Below are positions 12,900-24,285 of a stretch of DNA of 64,000 nucleotides, one piece after another. The DNA is from Torreya grandis. Lineage: Eukaryota > Streptophyta > Pinopsida > Cupressales > Taxaceae. The notes beneath the pieces were generated by a model, which was not told the DNA's origin, searched no databases, and was given only the letters and a program-made list of their open reading frames with translations. Position 1 is the first letter of the stretch; the number at the start of each line of letters is the position of its first letter. The position numbers and the translations under genes are program-made. Location of the stretch: NCBI GenBank assembly GCA_037957365.1, contig JARHVA010000223.1:3343501-3407500 (forward strand). Direction: 5' to 3'.

Positions 12900-12914
12900 C
12901 CTGATCTGATACCA
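12900..12914 (-). other. Primer-binding site of the gag-only element
   Basis: The minus strand reads TGGTATCAGATCAGG, two bases from the LTR edge at 12917. The first ten bases match the initiator Met-tRNA complement TGGTATCAGAGC. This fixes orientation and the inner LTR border. Confidence 0.8.
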
Positions 12915-12916
12915 AA

Positions 12917-15900
12917 TGTTTGAATCAAAATGATTTAGATGGGGGTGAATTAATATTAAAAACTTTTACTTATAATTTTACTTAAGCAATTTGAACCATT
13001 CGAACAAACACATAGATCTAGAAATCATAAGCACCTATCCACATAAGCATGAAACATAAAAATACATCACATATGTGGAAAAATCTCAAGGGGAATAAAA
13101 TAAATTAATTTATTGAATGGAATATAGTATTATAATACAAACACCAAATTTAGTGAAGCACCAACTTCACATGGAGCACCGACCCAAACTAGCTAAGCAC
13201 CAACAAAGCGAGGCTTTAATAAGCACCAACTGATAAGGAGGCACCAACTAATTTCTTTGATCACTTTTATAAAAAATTTGTTTCTCATACAATATATGAT
13301 GATCACCTTCTTCATCTCTTCTCTCTCTTCCACTCCTGTTAAACTGTCTTCTAGCCTTCTTCGCTCAACTAACCCTTTTCTTGACTTGATTAGGTTATAT
13401 GATTTTTTTCATACAAATAAACTATATAAAATATTCATCATAGTTTATATACACTCTTTATATGGTCTAAAATACCTTATTCTTCTTACCAAGTACTATC
13501 TCATTCATATCTCCACATACATACATAAATAGGCCTAAAATTACCTTGTATTTCTACAATCCTCTTACTCATATCCCATTTGGTTGTCCATACACTCTTG
13601 AAAATTTTTATTACCATTTCAATAGGTATTATTAAAAATTTAATACATGATTAAATCATTACAATACGTCATCCACAACTTGAAATACCAAAACCTCTTT
13701 TAGGTCTTAAGGAGACCTAATTCAATTTGGCCTTCATTAGCACATGTTACACTTTAAAAATCCATAAATCAAATGAACACTAATATTCCACTCAAATATA
13801 TCCATACTAATATCATATTATGTCCATGACACTTTTTATCTCAAACAGCCACTTGAAGCACACCATTAGTATGGTTCACAATTAGGCCTGTGAACCTATA
13901 GAAAATTTGTCTTGAACTACTAAAGATTAAACATAAATAAGGTAAAAAAACATGGTAATAAACCATATATACATAAAATACATGAAATTATATTCATAAC
14001 AATGTGATTTAGACTTTACAACTCAGGGCAAAAGGATTCAAACATTTCTATGCAAATAGCCCACTCAAAATTGCCATAACACTCCAAAACCTAGTCATAT
14101 ACAACTTGATTATCAGTACCTAAAGGAAAAATTCACATGATAATTTATAATTTAATAATATCCTTTGACATATATAGACCAATATAAAATACAAAAACCA
14201 CAAGGTCTAATGTCAAATATTGGTCATGCAGACCAATCTTTTGATCTCATTACACATAGTCAAAATAAAACTAGACAAGCCATTTTGGCTTCAACATTTC
14301 AATAAATTTAACTAAATTCAAATATTTAAAAAATAATTATAACTAATTTAAAGTCACAAAAACAACACCGTATGTATTATTTACATTAACTTAGGGCATA
14401 GAGCTTTAAACTCATCACTACAACTTGCTTATCCAGAATTGCCAGTTTATCTTAAAGCACAATCATGGTGACAATGAATTTCAACACTTGTATAAAAATT
14501 TAAGATATTTGATGCATTCAAATTATATTATGAGATAATTATACCATTATTGGATAGAAATATAATATACTCAAATAAAAAATATTGGTCTTGTAGACCA
14601 ATCTCATGACCTCATTGTGCACATACCTTATTGAGTTAGACAAGTCAACTTGTGAGAAAATTATTCATTATAACCACTCATTTCCAAAACTTATACCAAA
14701 CATGAACATTTATTATTTCTTTTTTTTTTAAATATCCATGAACTTGGTTTCATCACTATTACATGATAACACATTCCTAATCATCTTCTCATTATTGCCT
14801 AAGTTTTTCATTAATTTCACCATTAGGCTTGTTAGTGATTGGCTAACTTGGATGACCAGTTTAGCACAATTGAAAACTAGAACCAATTTTTAAACCACCA
14901 ATGACATAAAATATAAGTCTCAATATTCAAATTTCATCAATTTTCAAACTTTGACTTGGTCAACTCTGACTACTACAATAAATCTTTGAGAAGTGTGCAC
15001 TTTCCTATAAGGTCTGTTCACACACCTAACAAATCAATCACACTTGGAGGTACTTGGGAGAGTTTAATACATTATAAAATACTTTATATAGTCATTTTAT
15101 ACCATTAAAAGCTATTTTTAACAAGATATTTCACATCAGATCCTTGTTAGGGTTTTAGATAAGTTTAACACAAGTTTTGGTGTTAACAATTATTCATAAA
15201 AGATTGCACCTTAAATCAAAAACCAATGAATATAATTTGTATCTAGTACCCTTAACAATATCTCTTTAATATCTTAGGTTCCCATGTAAAGGTTACACAT
15301 TCCTATGAACACCTAAAAGTCCTTGGGTATGTATGCCTTCATTTTGTGTACTTAAGAGACCTCAAAACCACTTTTCATGCTTTTTATTGTAAATCATGAC
15401 CTCAAACTTTGTTAATATGATTGAATAAATATATAATACCTATATCTATGATCAAATTATCTCAATCATCTTGAAATATGATGATGACCCCTCATTAGGC
15501 CATACTCTCTTTCTTTGATCTTTAGACCTTGACCTGCAAATCACATTAGGACTTAAATATGATCTTCATGACTCTTCCCATGTGATCTCCACATCACTCA
15601 AATAATAAATAAAAATATATCATTATCAAACATAACCATACATCCTTAATTTTACTTGAAAAAAAATTATGATGCCTTATTAGGCCAAACAGGGTCTAGA
15701 AGTGGTCTAGTTGCATACTTGATCTATAGATCCTAACCTTGTAGGCTCACCTTGAGACTCTCATGAGTGATCCAATGCCTCACATGCATGATCAAGAAAC
15801 TTTATGCATGCATTAATTCATATGTTCACTCACCTCACCAAACCATCATACCTATACCTTCTCACAAGGTCTCTTCATGATATGACTAGTGCCATGACTA

Positions 15901-16319
15901 GGCTTCTTAAGCAATTAAAACTTGAAAACTAACTTTGTAACACTTCAAAAAGTATCTAAAATTATGTTTTATGGTTACAAAATTCCATACAACATATCAA
16001 AATATTGTGTTTACTTACTTCACCAAACTTCACTATGCAAACCTTCTCATAGGGTCTAGATTAGGCTTCTCAAGACACTGTATACTCAAGAACTAATACC
16101 CAAACATGATTTAATGCTTAATTGACCTAAACCTTAAAATAAACTAAAATAAGAATCATTAGGTTGCCTTCAAAATCTCTCTCAACAAAGAGACATTAGG
16201 TTGTCTTTAAATTCTCTATTTTCAAATAGCTTTGTTGTCATATCAAGCACATAATCTCATACCTAAAAGACCACTCACCATGCATCTTCACTAGATGCAA
16301 CTTGACATAAATGAAAACA
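12917..16319 (-). repeat. 5' LTR of the gag-only copia element (3403 bp)
   Basis: In plus orientation it starts TGTTTGAATC and ends GAAAACA, giving 5-bp inverted termini TGTTT/AAACA. It aligns with 6789-10266 over its full length, including the tract with CACCAAATTTAGTGAAGC near each start, the two hairpins and the 37-bp tandem units. It is 75 bp shorter than its partner because of scattered small indels. Confidence 0.8.
14219..14602. repeat. Pair of hairpins in the right LTR
   Basis: These are counterparts of the left-LTR hairpins: ATTGGTC-ATGCA-GACCAAT at 14219-14237 and ATTGGTCT-TGT-AGACCAAT at 14584-14602. Although the surrounding LTR sequence has diverged, all four stems keep full pairing in at least 7 base pairs. 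Confidence 0.7.
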
Positions 16320-16620
16320 CTTATTAACATACTAATGCCCCACCTATTTTAATTATAATTAATGCACAAATGTCCTCCATAGTGATACCCACCTCAATGG
16401 TTTCCCCATCTACCTCCCATTAGAAAGTGTTGGTCAACCATTCTCATGATCCTAGGAACATAACAATGAGATCAACACTCAAAGCGATTCATATCATCTC
16501 CATGATGCTACCAAAATCCAAGGTGACTAGTATATCTCTATCCACATCTATCTAATGATATAATAGATCTAGTAACCATGATTCATCTACCAAGTGCCAA
16601 TATCTCTAACATCTCTACAA
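16320..16620 (-). pseudogene. N-terminal half of the PMD pseudogene
   Basis: One minus-strand frame (about 16530 to 16330) reads FGSIMEM, IALSVDLIVMFLGS, then WLTNTF, then WEVDGETIEVGITMEDIC, with only a few stops. This follows the start of the plant mobile domain: a loop, a helix with LI..L, a W..(E)T.TF motif and a (G)E.T.TLEDV-like strand. It points toward 5120-6788 across the 9.5-kb insertion. Whether it was a host gene or part of a transposon is unknown. Confidence 0.55.
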
Positions 16621-16752
16621 AATATCAAACAACAAAAGATGTATCAGACATTCATGTCATAAATAATTATAGTACATTATAAAAAAATTTAAAATTAACT
16701 AAATCATTAGTTGGCTTGATTTAGTTTCTTATGATTTCTGATTTTTCTACAC

Positions 16753-16900
16753 AATCAACCTATTTGATACTAAATCAGCCTTATACCCATCCTATTACAC
16801 ATAATCAACCTACTTGATACTAAATCAGCCCTTGTTCTTCCCATCTAAATCAATCTATTCGATACTAAATTGGCCCTATCTCAGCTCTAGCATACTATAT
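16753..16900. repeat. Short tandem repeat, three imperfect units of 45-50 bp
   Basis: Units begin at 16753, 16803 and 16848 with AATCAAYC, followed by TAYTYGATACTAAATYRGCC. It lies between the PMD fragment and the gypsy-like element. No function is evident. Confidence 0.65.
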
Positions 16901-16982
16901 TGGCCTAATGATACATATTCAACCCTCTCTTACAAATTTTATCAGCCACTTTATGGCAATTACATCATCCAAAAGGTACATG

Positions 16983-16987
16983 GTTGG
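16983..16987. repeat. Left target-site duplication of the element at 16988-24285
   Basis: GTTGG precedes the left LTR and ATTGG (24286-24290) follows the right LTR: four of five bases match, consistent with a 5-bp duplication made at insertion and one later substitution. Confidence 0.65.
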
Positions 16988-18176
16988 TGTAGTCATATAA
17001 AATACAAAAATTGGTAACTTGAGTGTGGTTAATGACACCCAACCCTTAGGTCACTTTTTCTTGTTTTCATAACCCTTTTAGGATTATAATCACTAATTCT
17101 TAGTCATCCGTATCCTTTTATACTTGGTCCCAACTCACCTAAGCTACTCTTTCCAAGATAAATCAATCCCCCAAGTCCTATTTGCTCAGAACATTAGTGC
17201 CACACTTGGACTATAGCATTGGTACCACTCATGTTCACTTTAAATGTTATTGTCCAAGTCCATTTTTGTCCCCAATGGTCAATTTATTATAGTTTCCCAT
17301 CCTTATCCTTATCATCCTAATGTGAGTACATTCAAGCCATGACTAATATATCCCTATAAAATCCCATTCAAAGATCATATGTAAAGGGTTAGCAAATATC
17401 ACTTATAAATCAAGAATACAAGCAAGACTACTCAAGTAATCTTCCCTATTATCTACATATAGATATCTATCACACTTAAAATCTCATTCAAATACTTATA
17501 CCATTCCCTAACCACCTCAAACACATCTAGTTTATAATTTTACATCTTCATATACATAATTACATAAAGCACATAAAGTGGGCAGAACTACATATGGCTT
17601 GATCCCTCTTTGGAGTATTGGTATGTAGGAAGCATGCCCACACACAGGGTGTGAAGCAGGTCCAGTTCATTTTACACACACTAACCCCACTCCCATCTTT
17701 CTCAAAATTGGTCAAAGCATAATATAAGATAGGGTTTGAAAAAATAATCAGCTCTATAAGGAGCTATATATACTTCTAATTGATGAAACTTCATAGACAG
17801 GGTCACACAGACATAGTGAACAAAACCTAGAAATCTCATATCCTTAGGACAATAGTGGTAGAGGTGGATTATAGTGATGGTGCCAGTACTATCTAGTTTT
17901 GGAACTCATTTTTAATCATAAAACAAAGTTTATATCTTAGTTTTCAATAGTGTCTCAATCCTACACAGTGAATTATAGCCTATGTCTCAGTTGGATCAAT
18001 CAGTTTCTAGCTAAGTTTTATTTTCTCCTCATTACTATTTTTAGAAAATTTTAAATTGTAATTAATTTACATAAATCAATAGATTAATTATTATCTATTT
18101 ATTTACTAATTTTACTACTCAAATCCTTTAACTAAATTAGGAATAATAAGCCAATATTCCTAAAATTGTTAAATCA
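16988..18176 (+). repeat. 5' LTR (1189 bp)
   Basis: It aligns end to end with 23098-24285. A possible TATA box, CTATATATAC, lies at about 17764-17773. The LTR is followed by TGGTGAACTTGACTTA (18180-18195), which occupies the primer-binding position, although I cannot name the tRNA. Confidence 0.8.
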
Positions 18177-18281
18177 TTTTGGTGAACTTGACTTACTTCA
18201 TTTGTGCACAAAAACCCTAAAAACCCTAGGGTAAATTTCCTATTGATTTTTACTATATTTTTTTTATTTTTACATGTATAA

Positions 18282-18665
18282 TAAAATAAAAAATTAGCAT
18301 TAAATTTTAAAATTTCCTAGTAATTTAAAATAATTCTCTTTCAAACCCTAGTTGCCCATACTAGGTCCCAATATTTTCCCAATAACTTTCTAGTAATTTT
18401 TTGATTTTTTATTAGCATATTAAAATAAAAAATTCACCTCAAATTTCAAAATTTAATAGTAATTTTCAAAAATATTTATTTTAAAAAACCCTTGTTGCAT
18501 CTACTAGGTTTTTTTAACTCATCAATTTTCTAATAAATTCTTGATTTTTTACTTGCATATTTCACTCAGAAATTCAATTTAAATTTCAAAATTTCATATA
18601 AATTTTCAAAATAATCATCTTTCAAACCCTGAATGCATATACTAGGTCCACATCTAAAATTATAT
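18282..18665. repeat. 139-140-bp tandem repeat in the leader, about 2.8 copies
   Basis: Units begin at 18282, 18421 and 18561. Each carries an AATTTYAAAATTT core, a CAAACCCT/AACCCTTGTTG segment, a TACTAGGT block and, in the first two, a TTGATTTTTTA tail. They lie between PBS and gag, so the whole leader has been expanded by tandem duplication. Confidence 0.7.
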
Positions 18666-18672
18666 TTCAAAA

Positions 18673-19895
18673 ATGGATCTCACTTATTTTCAAATATATC
18701 TCACATTTTTAGCAAATAATGAGACCATACTTGGTCCTATCATGTACATGAAAGAGGAAGTTTACCATATGCTAATACAAAGCTTCATTCATTTCTTTTC
18801 AAGCCTAATTTTCATAATATGGGATGATATTAAGAAAGTCATTGTTAAACATAATAAGACACCTCTCATTCAAAGAAAATTTTACTTGTCTTTAATACAA
18901 GGTTTCATCTCTTACTTTCTATCTCTCATATGGAAAAAAATTTAAGCTTATCATGATAACACAATAGAAATGTCATAGCACATGTCAAAGTCATTTATGC
19001 CATAATGAATAAATACATACTCTCTCTCCCTTTCTTGCTATCTTGAATGTGGAATGCTCTTTATAAACATATTTTTATACAACTTATAACTCCAATTGCA
19101 TACATTTTGTCCTACATACATGGTTTCTACCTAGAGTATCCATTACATAAGCTAACAACCACCTATCAAGTTTCAATGTCATATCTTATGCATAAGAAAT
19201 ATTTTCCTTCTCTTCCTCTCCCCCAAGAGGGTGATAGCTACTTTCCCTCTAACCAGGTCCATGCTATCACTGCTCCAAAAGGTGAGGCAGCCCATACTAT
19301 TGTTTCTACTCCATACATTCAGCTTATAGCATCATCAAAACCTCTTCAACATATATGCTTACATTTTCAATTGAAAGAAACTAGGGTTTAAAATTGTGAG
19401 ACTCTAAGGGATCAAATCACCAATATGAGAAAGTTAATTTAAAATTTACAAACATAAAATAATTTATTATATAACAAGACCACATCATTAGAAAACTATA
19501 TTATAATAAAATAGCCTCAAAGGCATCTTAGTGCCAATCATGTATATGTACCTTTACCTAGTCAATTTTTTGCAAGCAATGCTACATATCAAACCAAGAA
19601 ATCACAAAAAAGTAACTCTACAACTAGTGATTCAAAAGGAATTAAAAGGTCAAAAAAGAGTTCAAGTGAGGTACTAAGGGAATTGATTAAATCTAAGTTG
19701 ATCAAACTACCTCCTCTACATCTAGTGAGAAGATATAGATATTATTGTGCATATAATAGAATGCATGGGCATCGCATAGATTTATGTTTTGCATTAAAAC
19801 AACATATACAACATATAATTGCTAATGAAGACTCTATACAAGGTAAATCAGTCAATCAATCCATAGTGACACAGGGACACATTCACAAAGGGTAA
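18673..19895 (+). pseudogene. Gag of the gypsy-like element, broken
   Basis: Three open pieces (18673-18945, 19047-19391, 19683-19895) lie in different frames. The last carries LIKLPPLHLVRRYRYY, then CAYNRMHGHRIDLC, then FALKQHIQHII. This is the C-X2-H-X4-H-X4-C knuckle found near the end of many plant gypsy Gag proteins, just before an LK..I..LI helix, with the first His replaced by Asn. A KLPP-rich lead-in is also usual there. The upstream pieces are too eroded for a domain call. It would bind element RNA; it cannot now make a full protein. Confidence 0.6.
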
Positions 19896-20040
19896 AATTG
19901 ATAAATAGTATAAAAGTGGTTACCAAATCATAACTCAAAACAATAGAAGGATCAAAAAGCAAATTCAGAGCAAAAAATAGTACCAAAATCATAGGTAAAG
20001 AATAAAAAATATAAAAATCTACCTATTCAAAATAAGGCTC

Positions 20041-20400
20041 AACTTTCAAAGTAGTATGGGTTTGGTCAAAAATATCTACAATAGTTTGATTTTCAAGGTC
20101 AAGGTTTGGGCAAGCAGGGTCAAGGCATCACTACTCTTATTATATTAGTTGTTAATATTTGTCACCAAGGTTTGAGATTTATTGAACATCCTAAGGTAAA
20201 TCATTAATAGACATAATTTATCAAAGATAAATATTCAGATACAATAAAATTCAACACCAACATTTCATTGGTTCAAAATTAAGATGATAATGATGAGTCT
20301 AATAATATAGGTTATTATGATTTCCAAGATATCTACAATGAATCCAAATATGTAGAGTCATATTTATAGCCATTTCCTCATGCTTCATAATCATGCATGA
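20041..20400 (+). pseudogene. Residual end of the gag open frame
   Basis: A broken frame ends with DDNDESNN, then YYDFQDIYNES, then a proline/serine run. The related minus-strand element has a similar NDDLFDF ... PHPMD stretch (about 32750-32640 on minus) just after its protease remnant. In this copy the protease is absent, so a deletion may lie near 20150-20250. Confidence 0.35.
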
Positions 20401-23084
20401 TTCCTTTGTTTGATATAGGACACCATGATAGGGAGTCTCCCATGAGACTCATCAGTTAGTATCATTTCTTCTCAATTCTTCTTATACATAATCTCCTTTA
20501 TGCTTGACTGTACATAGCTCAAACATTAAAAATACAAAAATAATATAACATATCAAAAATAAAAAACATTCAAATATGTCAAAACACCAAAAGTATTTTG
20601 ATTGTATGCATTATTCATGTTTTACATTTCTACTTCTATACTAGACTTACATTTGTTGTTCTATGATTATTGTTTATCGATTTATCTACATTACTATGCT
20701 TCACTTGATCTTATTTTGAGTATGTGTATTGGCATCCAGATATTTGATTAATTCACTCTACCCATTGAGGGAGTATCCTAATTCTACATCAAGACACACA
20801 TTGATATAAATACCCAATGGGGGTATCTTATACATGACTACACCATCCAGGTTATGTCATTCCTACACCACACATTCTAGTTATCATGTTGATGTATATT
20901 ACTTACTTTCTTACATAGATTACTCTATCAACACTCACTAGTATATAGAACTTGTGTATTTATTAGCATTTACCTAATCTTGCACTAAAAAATCTTGCAT
21001 ACTTTCTCTCTTGATTTGATTAGTTAGATGTGATTGTACTTCTAGTTCTTTACATGTTTTCTTTTCTTGCTTAGCGTAGCTAGATTGTTTGCATTTCTTA
21101 GTTCTTGTTTGTTTCCTATATATGCTTTAGGAAATATTCCAATGTACTTTACTTATATTCATGTGTGTGCCTTAGGATATTTTCCAATGTCCTTTGTTTG
21201 TACTATTCTATGTGATTGTGTCTTTCACACCAATTTTGCTTATTTCAATTATATGTGTATATGGCATTTGAACATACCTTATATGCTTGGTTTCTAGTTT
21301 GAGTGACATGTGCCCATGTCCCTTATTTGATTAGCCTCTTGGCCACTCTTGTATGTTTCTTGCTTTTTTCCTTGTGTGATTATTGCTTGTTTTCTTCTCA
21401 TTGTTTGCAATGCCATGATTCACATCATGCATTTATCTTACGTTTTTGGATGCCATGATGGACATCATGTTCCATCCCTCTATCTAACAACTAACTAGAA
21501 TTCTCATTCCAGTTCTAGTTCAGTATATTTGAATTACATTGTTATATCTATCTAGGCATACCCATGTTGATCTAACAATCTCTCAATATAAATCATGCTA
21601 TATCTTAAGATACCTTGTTGATTATCATCACTATATCATGTTTCTATGTAGCATAACACACTTATAAGGCTCTTTATTTTGAAGGTATTCATTTTAGGGG
21701 CTTAATTCCTACCCTTAGAAGAGGGAGAAATTAATAGGGGTCTTATCTTAGAGACTATAACTCTTAATGGTCAAAACAACAATTTTTAGAACACCTAGAA
21801 CAATAACCAGACATCAAAATAGTCATAATAGACTAGACAAAAAATCAAGAATACAAAAAAATTACCAAATTTATCCCTAGACAACAACATCCAACTAGAC
21901 AATAGTGTTGGTGCCACTAGTGTCCAATTTTGGTGTTCCTATCCAAACAATAGTAAAACTAAATTTTCTAGAAATAGATAGAAAGGTAAGTTTAGTTATA
22001 ATTTTGTTAGCTACAGTTCAAACTAGAATCAATAATTTTAGTATAGTTTTTATTAGAGAATCTAGATATAGGGGGCATCATGCATGGTATGATGGCTATC
22101 AGTTCTAGTTTTAGATAGGGTAGTTGGTACAACTTCTAGATAAAAATCCATGTTTCAGACACCAGTGATTGGGGCAATGTGTGTGTTTTATTTTCTTTTT
22201 GAGTTTAGTATTACCTAGGCATTTTTTGAAATTACATGCCTTATTCCATCTATAGGTGGTTATCATCATTTTGGAATGGCTTTCATACAATCCTAGCTTC
22301 CACATTTTTGATTTCTTGATTTCTTGAGTGCCTTTCATGTAAGCCTAGTGCACCATTTTTGGAGTGACTTTATACAAGCCTAATCTCCATCTTTCAGAGT
22401 GGCCAAGAGTGGTCTAGTTTCTAGCATACATTTAGCTATCCATGCCAACATTATCAGATCATAATATATTCATGGGATTTAGGATCCATCTCACACAATA
22501 CACATTTCATACTAGTATCAGTTCATAACTTCACTTCATGGGGCAAAGATGGAGCCAAAGGACTAACTAGCCTTTATATTATTGAGCCACCTATTCAAAG
22601 GGATTGGAAACATAGTCCAAACATTAATTATCACATGTATGACCACCTATATTCACTTAATGATAAATGATGAAGCTAAAGGGCTAGCCTTTATATTCTT
22701 GATCCACTCTTAAGGAATTAAACACTTATCTCCATTCATGACATTAATCTTAGTATAACACCTTCCAATATTACTCAACATAATCTAGTATCACTCAACA
22801 TCACAATAGGTTTTATATTGGCTCATGTACCTAGTGAGGTGTATTCATTATTTTCTTTTCTTCTATCTCTTACCTAGCTTTGTAAGTTCTTATTTTAGAT
22901 ATAGCTTAACTAGAAAGAACTGATCTAATATTTATTTTTCTTGCAGATTCATACTTCACAGTGTGCTCTCTCTATGCACATCCAACATCACATAGCTTCA
23001 TGAGTTTCACCCTTATAGGTAAGTTTGGGTACACTTTCTATTTTTCCTTTATCTTAGTATTTCACTTTACTATATCACTAGAAT
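20401..23084 (+). other. Long 3' noncoding region of the gypsy-like element
   Basis: About 2.7 kb separates the gag remnant from the polypurine tract. A 45-bp tandem pair lies at 21123-21167 and 21168-21212 (TGCYTTAGGAWAT..). A repeat with GCTAAAGG/CCAAAGG and CTAGCCTTTATATT recurs at about 22551 and 22673. The order of short blocks is shared, in reverse orientation, with 30030-32700, including GGGGCTTAATTCC near 21700 against the matching block near 31300. The conserved layout in two diverged copies argues that this is part of the element, not captured host DNA. Confidence 0.55.
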
Positions 23085-23097
23085 AGAGGGGGGCAAA
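23085..23097 (+). other. Polypurine tract
   Basis: AGAGGGGGGCAAA ends exactly where the right LTR begins (TGTAGTC, 23098). This fits the second-strand primer of LTR elements and fixes plus orientation. Confidence 0.75.
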
Positions 23098-24285
23098 TGT
23101 AGTCATATAAAATGAAAAAAATGGTAAATTAAGAATTATTAATGACACCCAACCCTTAAGTCCCTTATTCTTTATTTTATGACCCTCTTAGGCTTATTTT
23201 CATTGATTACTAGTTATTTTTATCCTTCTAGACTTGGTCCCAGCTGACCCAAACTACTCTTTCCAAGACAAATCAATCCCCCAAATCTTGTCTGCTCAGG
23301 AAATTAGTGTCACACTTAGACTATAGCACTGATGCCACTCCTATCCACTTTTAACACTATTGTCTATGTCTATTTCTATCCCCAACAATCAATTTATTTC
23401 AATTCCCCATCCTTATCCTCATTGACCTAATGTGAGTACATTCAACCCATGACCAATAGATCCCTATAAAATCCCATTTAAAGATCATTTGGAAAGAGTT
23501 GACAAATATCACTAAGAAAGCAAGAAAATAAAGAATAATAATCAAAAAATATTCTTATTATCTATATACAACCATCCAACACACTTCCAAGATCACTCAA
23601 ATCCTTATACTAGTCCTTAGCCACCTCAAGTACAACTAGTTTAGCATTCTACATCTTCATATACATAATTGCATAAATCACATCAAGTGGGGAGAAATAC
23701 AAATGGATTGATCCCTCTTTAGATTATTGGTATGTAGATAACATGCCCAAACATGGGGTGTGAAGCATGTTCAATGAATTTTACACACACAACCCCCCCC
23801 CTCTTGCTCAAAATTGGTCAAAGCATAATGGAAGATAGGGTTTGAAGAAAGAATCTTCTTTATAAGGAGCTACACAAAATTCTAACTAACAAATATTCAT
23901 ATATAGGGTCACATAGACATAGCAAACAAAACCTAGAAGGGTCAAATTCTCAAGACAATAGTGGTAGAGGTGGAATATAGCATCGATGCCACTACTATCC
24001 AGTTTTGGTGCTCCTATCCAATCATAAAATGAAGTTTAGATCTTAGTTTGCAATAGTGTCTTAGTCTTATAAAGTGAATTCTAGCCTCTATCTCAATTGG
24101 ATCAATTAGTTTCTAGCTAATTTTTGTTTTCTTCTCCTTATTACCATTGTTATAAAAGTTTGAATTGCAATAAATGTACATGAATTAATTACTTAATTAT
24201 CTACTATTTATTTATTAATTTTACTACTCAGACCCTTTAACTAAATTAGGAATAATACACCAATATTCTCAAAATTTTTAAATCA
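23098..24285 (+). repeat. 3' LTR (1188 bp)
   Basis: Partner of 16988-18176. Substitutions are scattered over the whole length with very few indels, so the copies have diverged clearly but stayed nearly equal in length. Confidence 0.8.

Larger units (their letters stand above)
6789..16319 (-). mobile_element. Large non-autonomous copia-like element, gag-only (TR-GAG type)
   Basis: Two long direct repeats, 6789-10266 and 12917-16319, flank a 2.65-kb internal region. A PBS lies beside the right repeat and a purine-rich tract (minus strand) beside the left one, giving minus orientation. The internal region holds only a broken gag; there is no protease, integrase or RT. LTRs of 3.4 kb flanking a gag-only interior fit the published TR-GAG class (terminal-repeat retrotransposons with GAG domain). 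The element splits a PMD pseudogene. I see no convincing target duplication: flanks are AATCA on the left and CTTAT on the right. The LTRs differ by many substitutions and small indels, so it is old. Confidence 0.75.
16988..24285 (+). mobile_element. Gypsy-like non-autonomous LTR element with gag only
   Basis: LTRs of 1189 and 1188 bp (16988-18176, 23098-24285), both starting TGTAGTCATATAAAAT and ending AAATCA, flank a 4.9-kb interior. A polypurine tract sits directly before the right LTR, giving plus orientation. Flanks match as a 5-bp target duplication (GTTGG/ATTGG). Inside are tandem repeats, a broken gag with a Cys-His knuckle, and about 2.7 kb of noncoding 3' sequence. No protease, RT or integrase motif is visible in any frame I read. 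A related minus-strand element lies at 28957-33235. Confidence 0.8.
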
